From Sabellastarte sp. h YS-2021 (Eukaryota; Annelida; Polychaeta; Sabellida; Sabellidae), in assembly GCA_964017235.1 (NCBI GenBank), contig OZ024934.1:82736706-82800705 (forward strand): a stretch of 64,000 bases of DNA, given 5' to 3'. A model generated the notes under the pieces. The model searched no databases, had not been told where the DNA came from, and worked only from the letters and a program-made list of their open reading frames with translations. This document shows positions 63,690-64,000 of this stretch, in pieces. Both the position numbers and the translations under genes were made by a program. Numbering within the stretch: position 1 is the stretch's first letter; the number at the start of each line of letters is the position of its first letter.

Positions 63690-63835
63690 CTGCCATGTAC
63701 TAGGGATAGGAGACAATGACAGAAAACTGCCACTTTAGGTGGTCATCCGAGCTACTATATTTCTGCCTGCGCCTGTGTTTGAACAGAAGTCCTCTGTGTC
63801 CCTAGGTGAGTGTGTTACCCACTAGGCCACAGTAG
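63690..63835 (-). mobile_element. Decayed tRNA-derived SINE, partial
   Basis: The minus strand has GTGGCCTAGTGGGTAACACA (A box) and a weak B box, CTGTTCAAACACAGG. No tail is seen. Confidence 0.5.
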
Positions 63836-63837
63836 CA

Positions 63838-64000
63838 GATAGCCACATGGAATATACCAGTTACTAACTTGAATATACAAGTTAATAACTTAATTGAATA
63901 TACCAGTATGCTAACTGGAATACCTGAGTTAGCTAACTGGAATATACAAGCTACTAAGTTGAATATACCAGTATGAGTTATTAACTTGAGTATACCAGTA
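63838..64000. repeat. Short AT-rich minisatellite, runs off the window
   Basis: About seven units of 21-28 bp with GGAATATACCAGTTACTAAC and variants (TGAATATACAAGTTAATAAC). The array continues past the right edge. Confidence 0.75.

Overview
The window looks like nuclear DNA of a metazoan, most likely a lophotrochozoan and probably a mollusc. The signs are an intron-containing METTL27-type gene, Tx1-like LINEs, DIRS and Ty3/gypsy retroelements, PIF/Harbinger transposons, tRNA-derived SINEs with an ACGTAAAACCCCAA-type tail, and many tandem-repeat-bearing elements ending in a 3' hairpin. The mollusc assignment rests on repeat style only. Nothing bacterial is present.

Left part (1-16,300). A LINE-type tail with tandem monomers (1-1,417) precedes a broken Tx1/L1-like LINE (about 1,700-5,345). 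GGTCA-rich repeats, DIRS fragments and a CR1-like LINE fragment follow (5,350-10,430). An approximately 146-bp satellite with clustered AGGTCA half-sites fills 12,385-15,533.

Host gene (16,335-29,611, minus strand). Five coding exons with correct GT/AG borders and compatible phases encode a 228-aa METTL27 (WBSCR27)-like methyltransferase. Its introns are packed with repeats: two MITEs in intron 4, a DIRS-like element in intron 3 ending about 26 bp from a splice donor, a 169-bp-monomer element in intron 2 and a hAT-like MITE in intron 1.

Upstream of the gene (30,062-39,451) there is a three-layer nest. A hairpin-ended element carries a hAT-like MITE with a perfect 8-bp target duplication, and that MITE was split by a second copy of the hairpin-ended family carrying a 133-bp satellite. 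The other hAT copy supplies the empty site and shows no target duplication, as expected of Helitron/Helentron-type elements.

Right part (39,975-64,000). A Harbinger transposon has a broken transposase and a MADF/Myb-like partner gene. The partner gene is split by an apparently whole, very young 11.7-kb Ty3/gypsy element with LTRs at 43,353-43,654 and 54,763-55,064. Besides gag and pol, this element carries a third 965-aa reading frame ending in a full TatD-type nuclease domain, in the place where an envelope gene would sit. Further right are a 73-bp minisatellite, SINEs, another hairpin-ended repeat element and a second Harbinger transposase. Both Harbinger transposase genes are followed by the same stem-loop, which closely resembles the histone mRNA 3'-end stem-loop.
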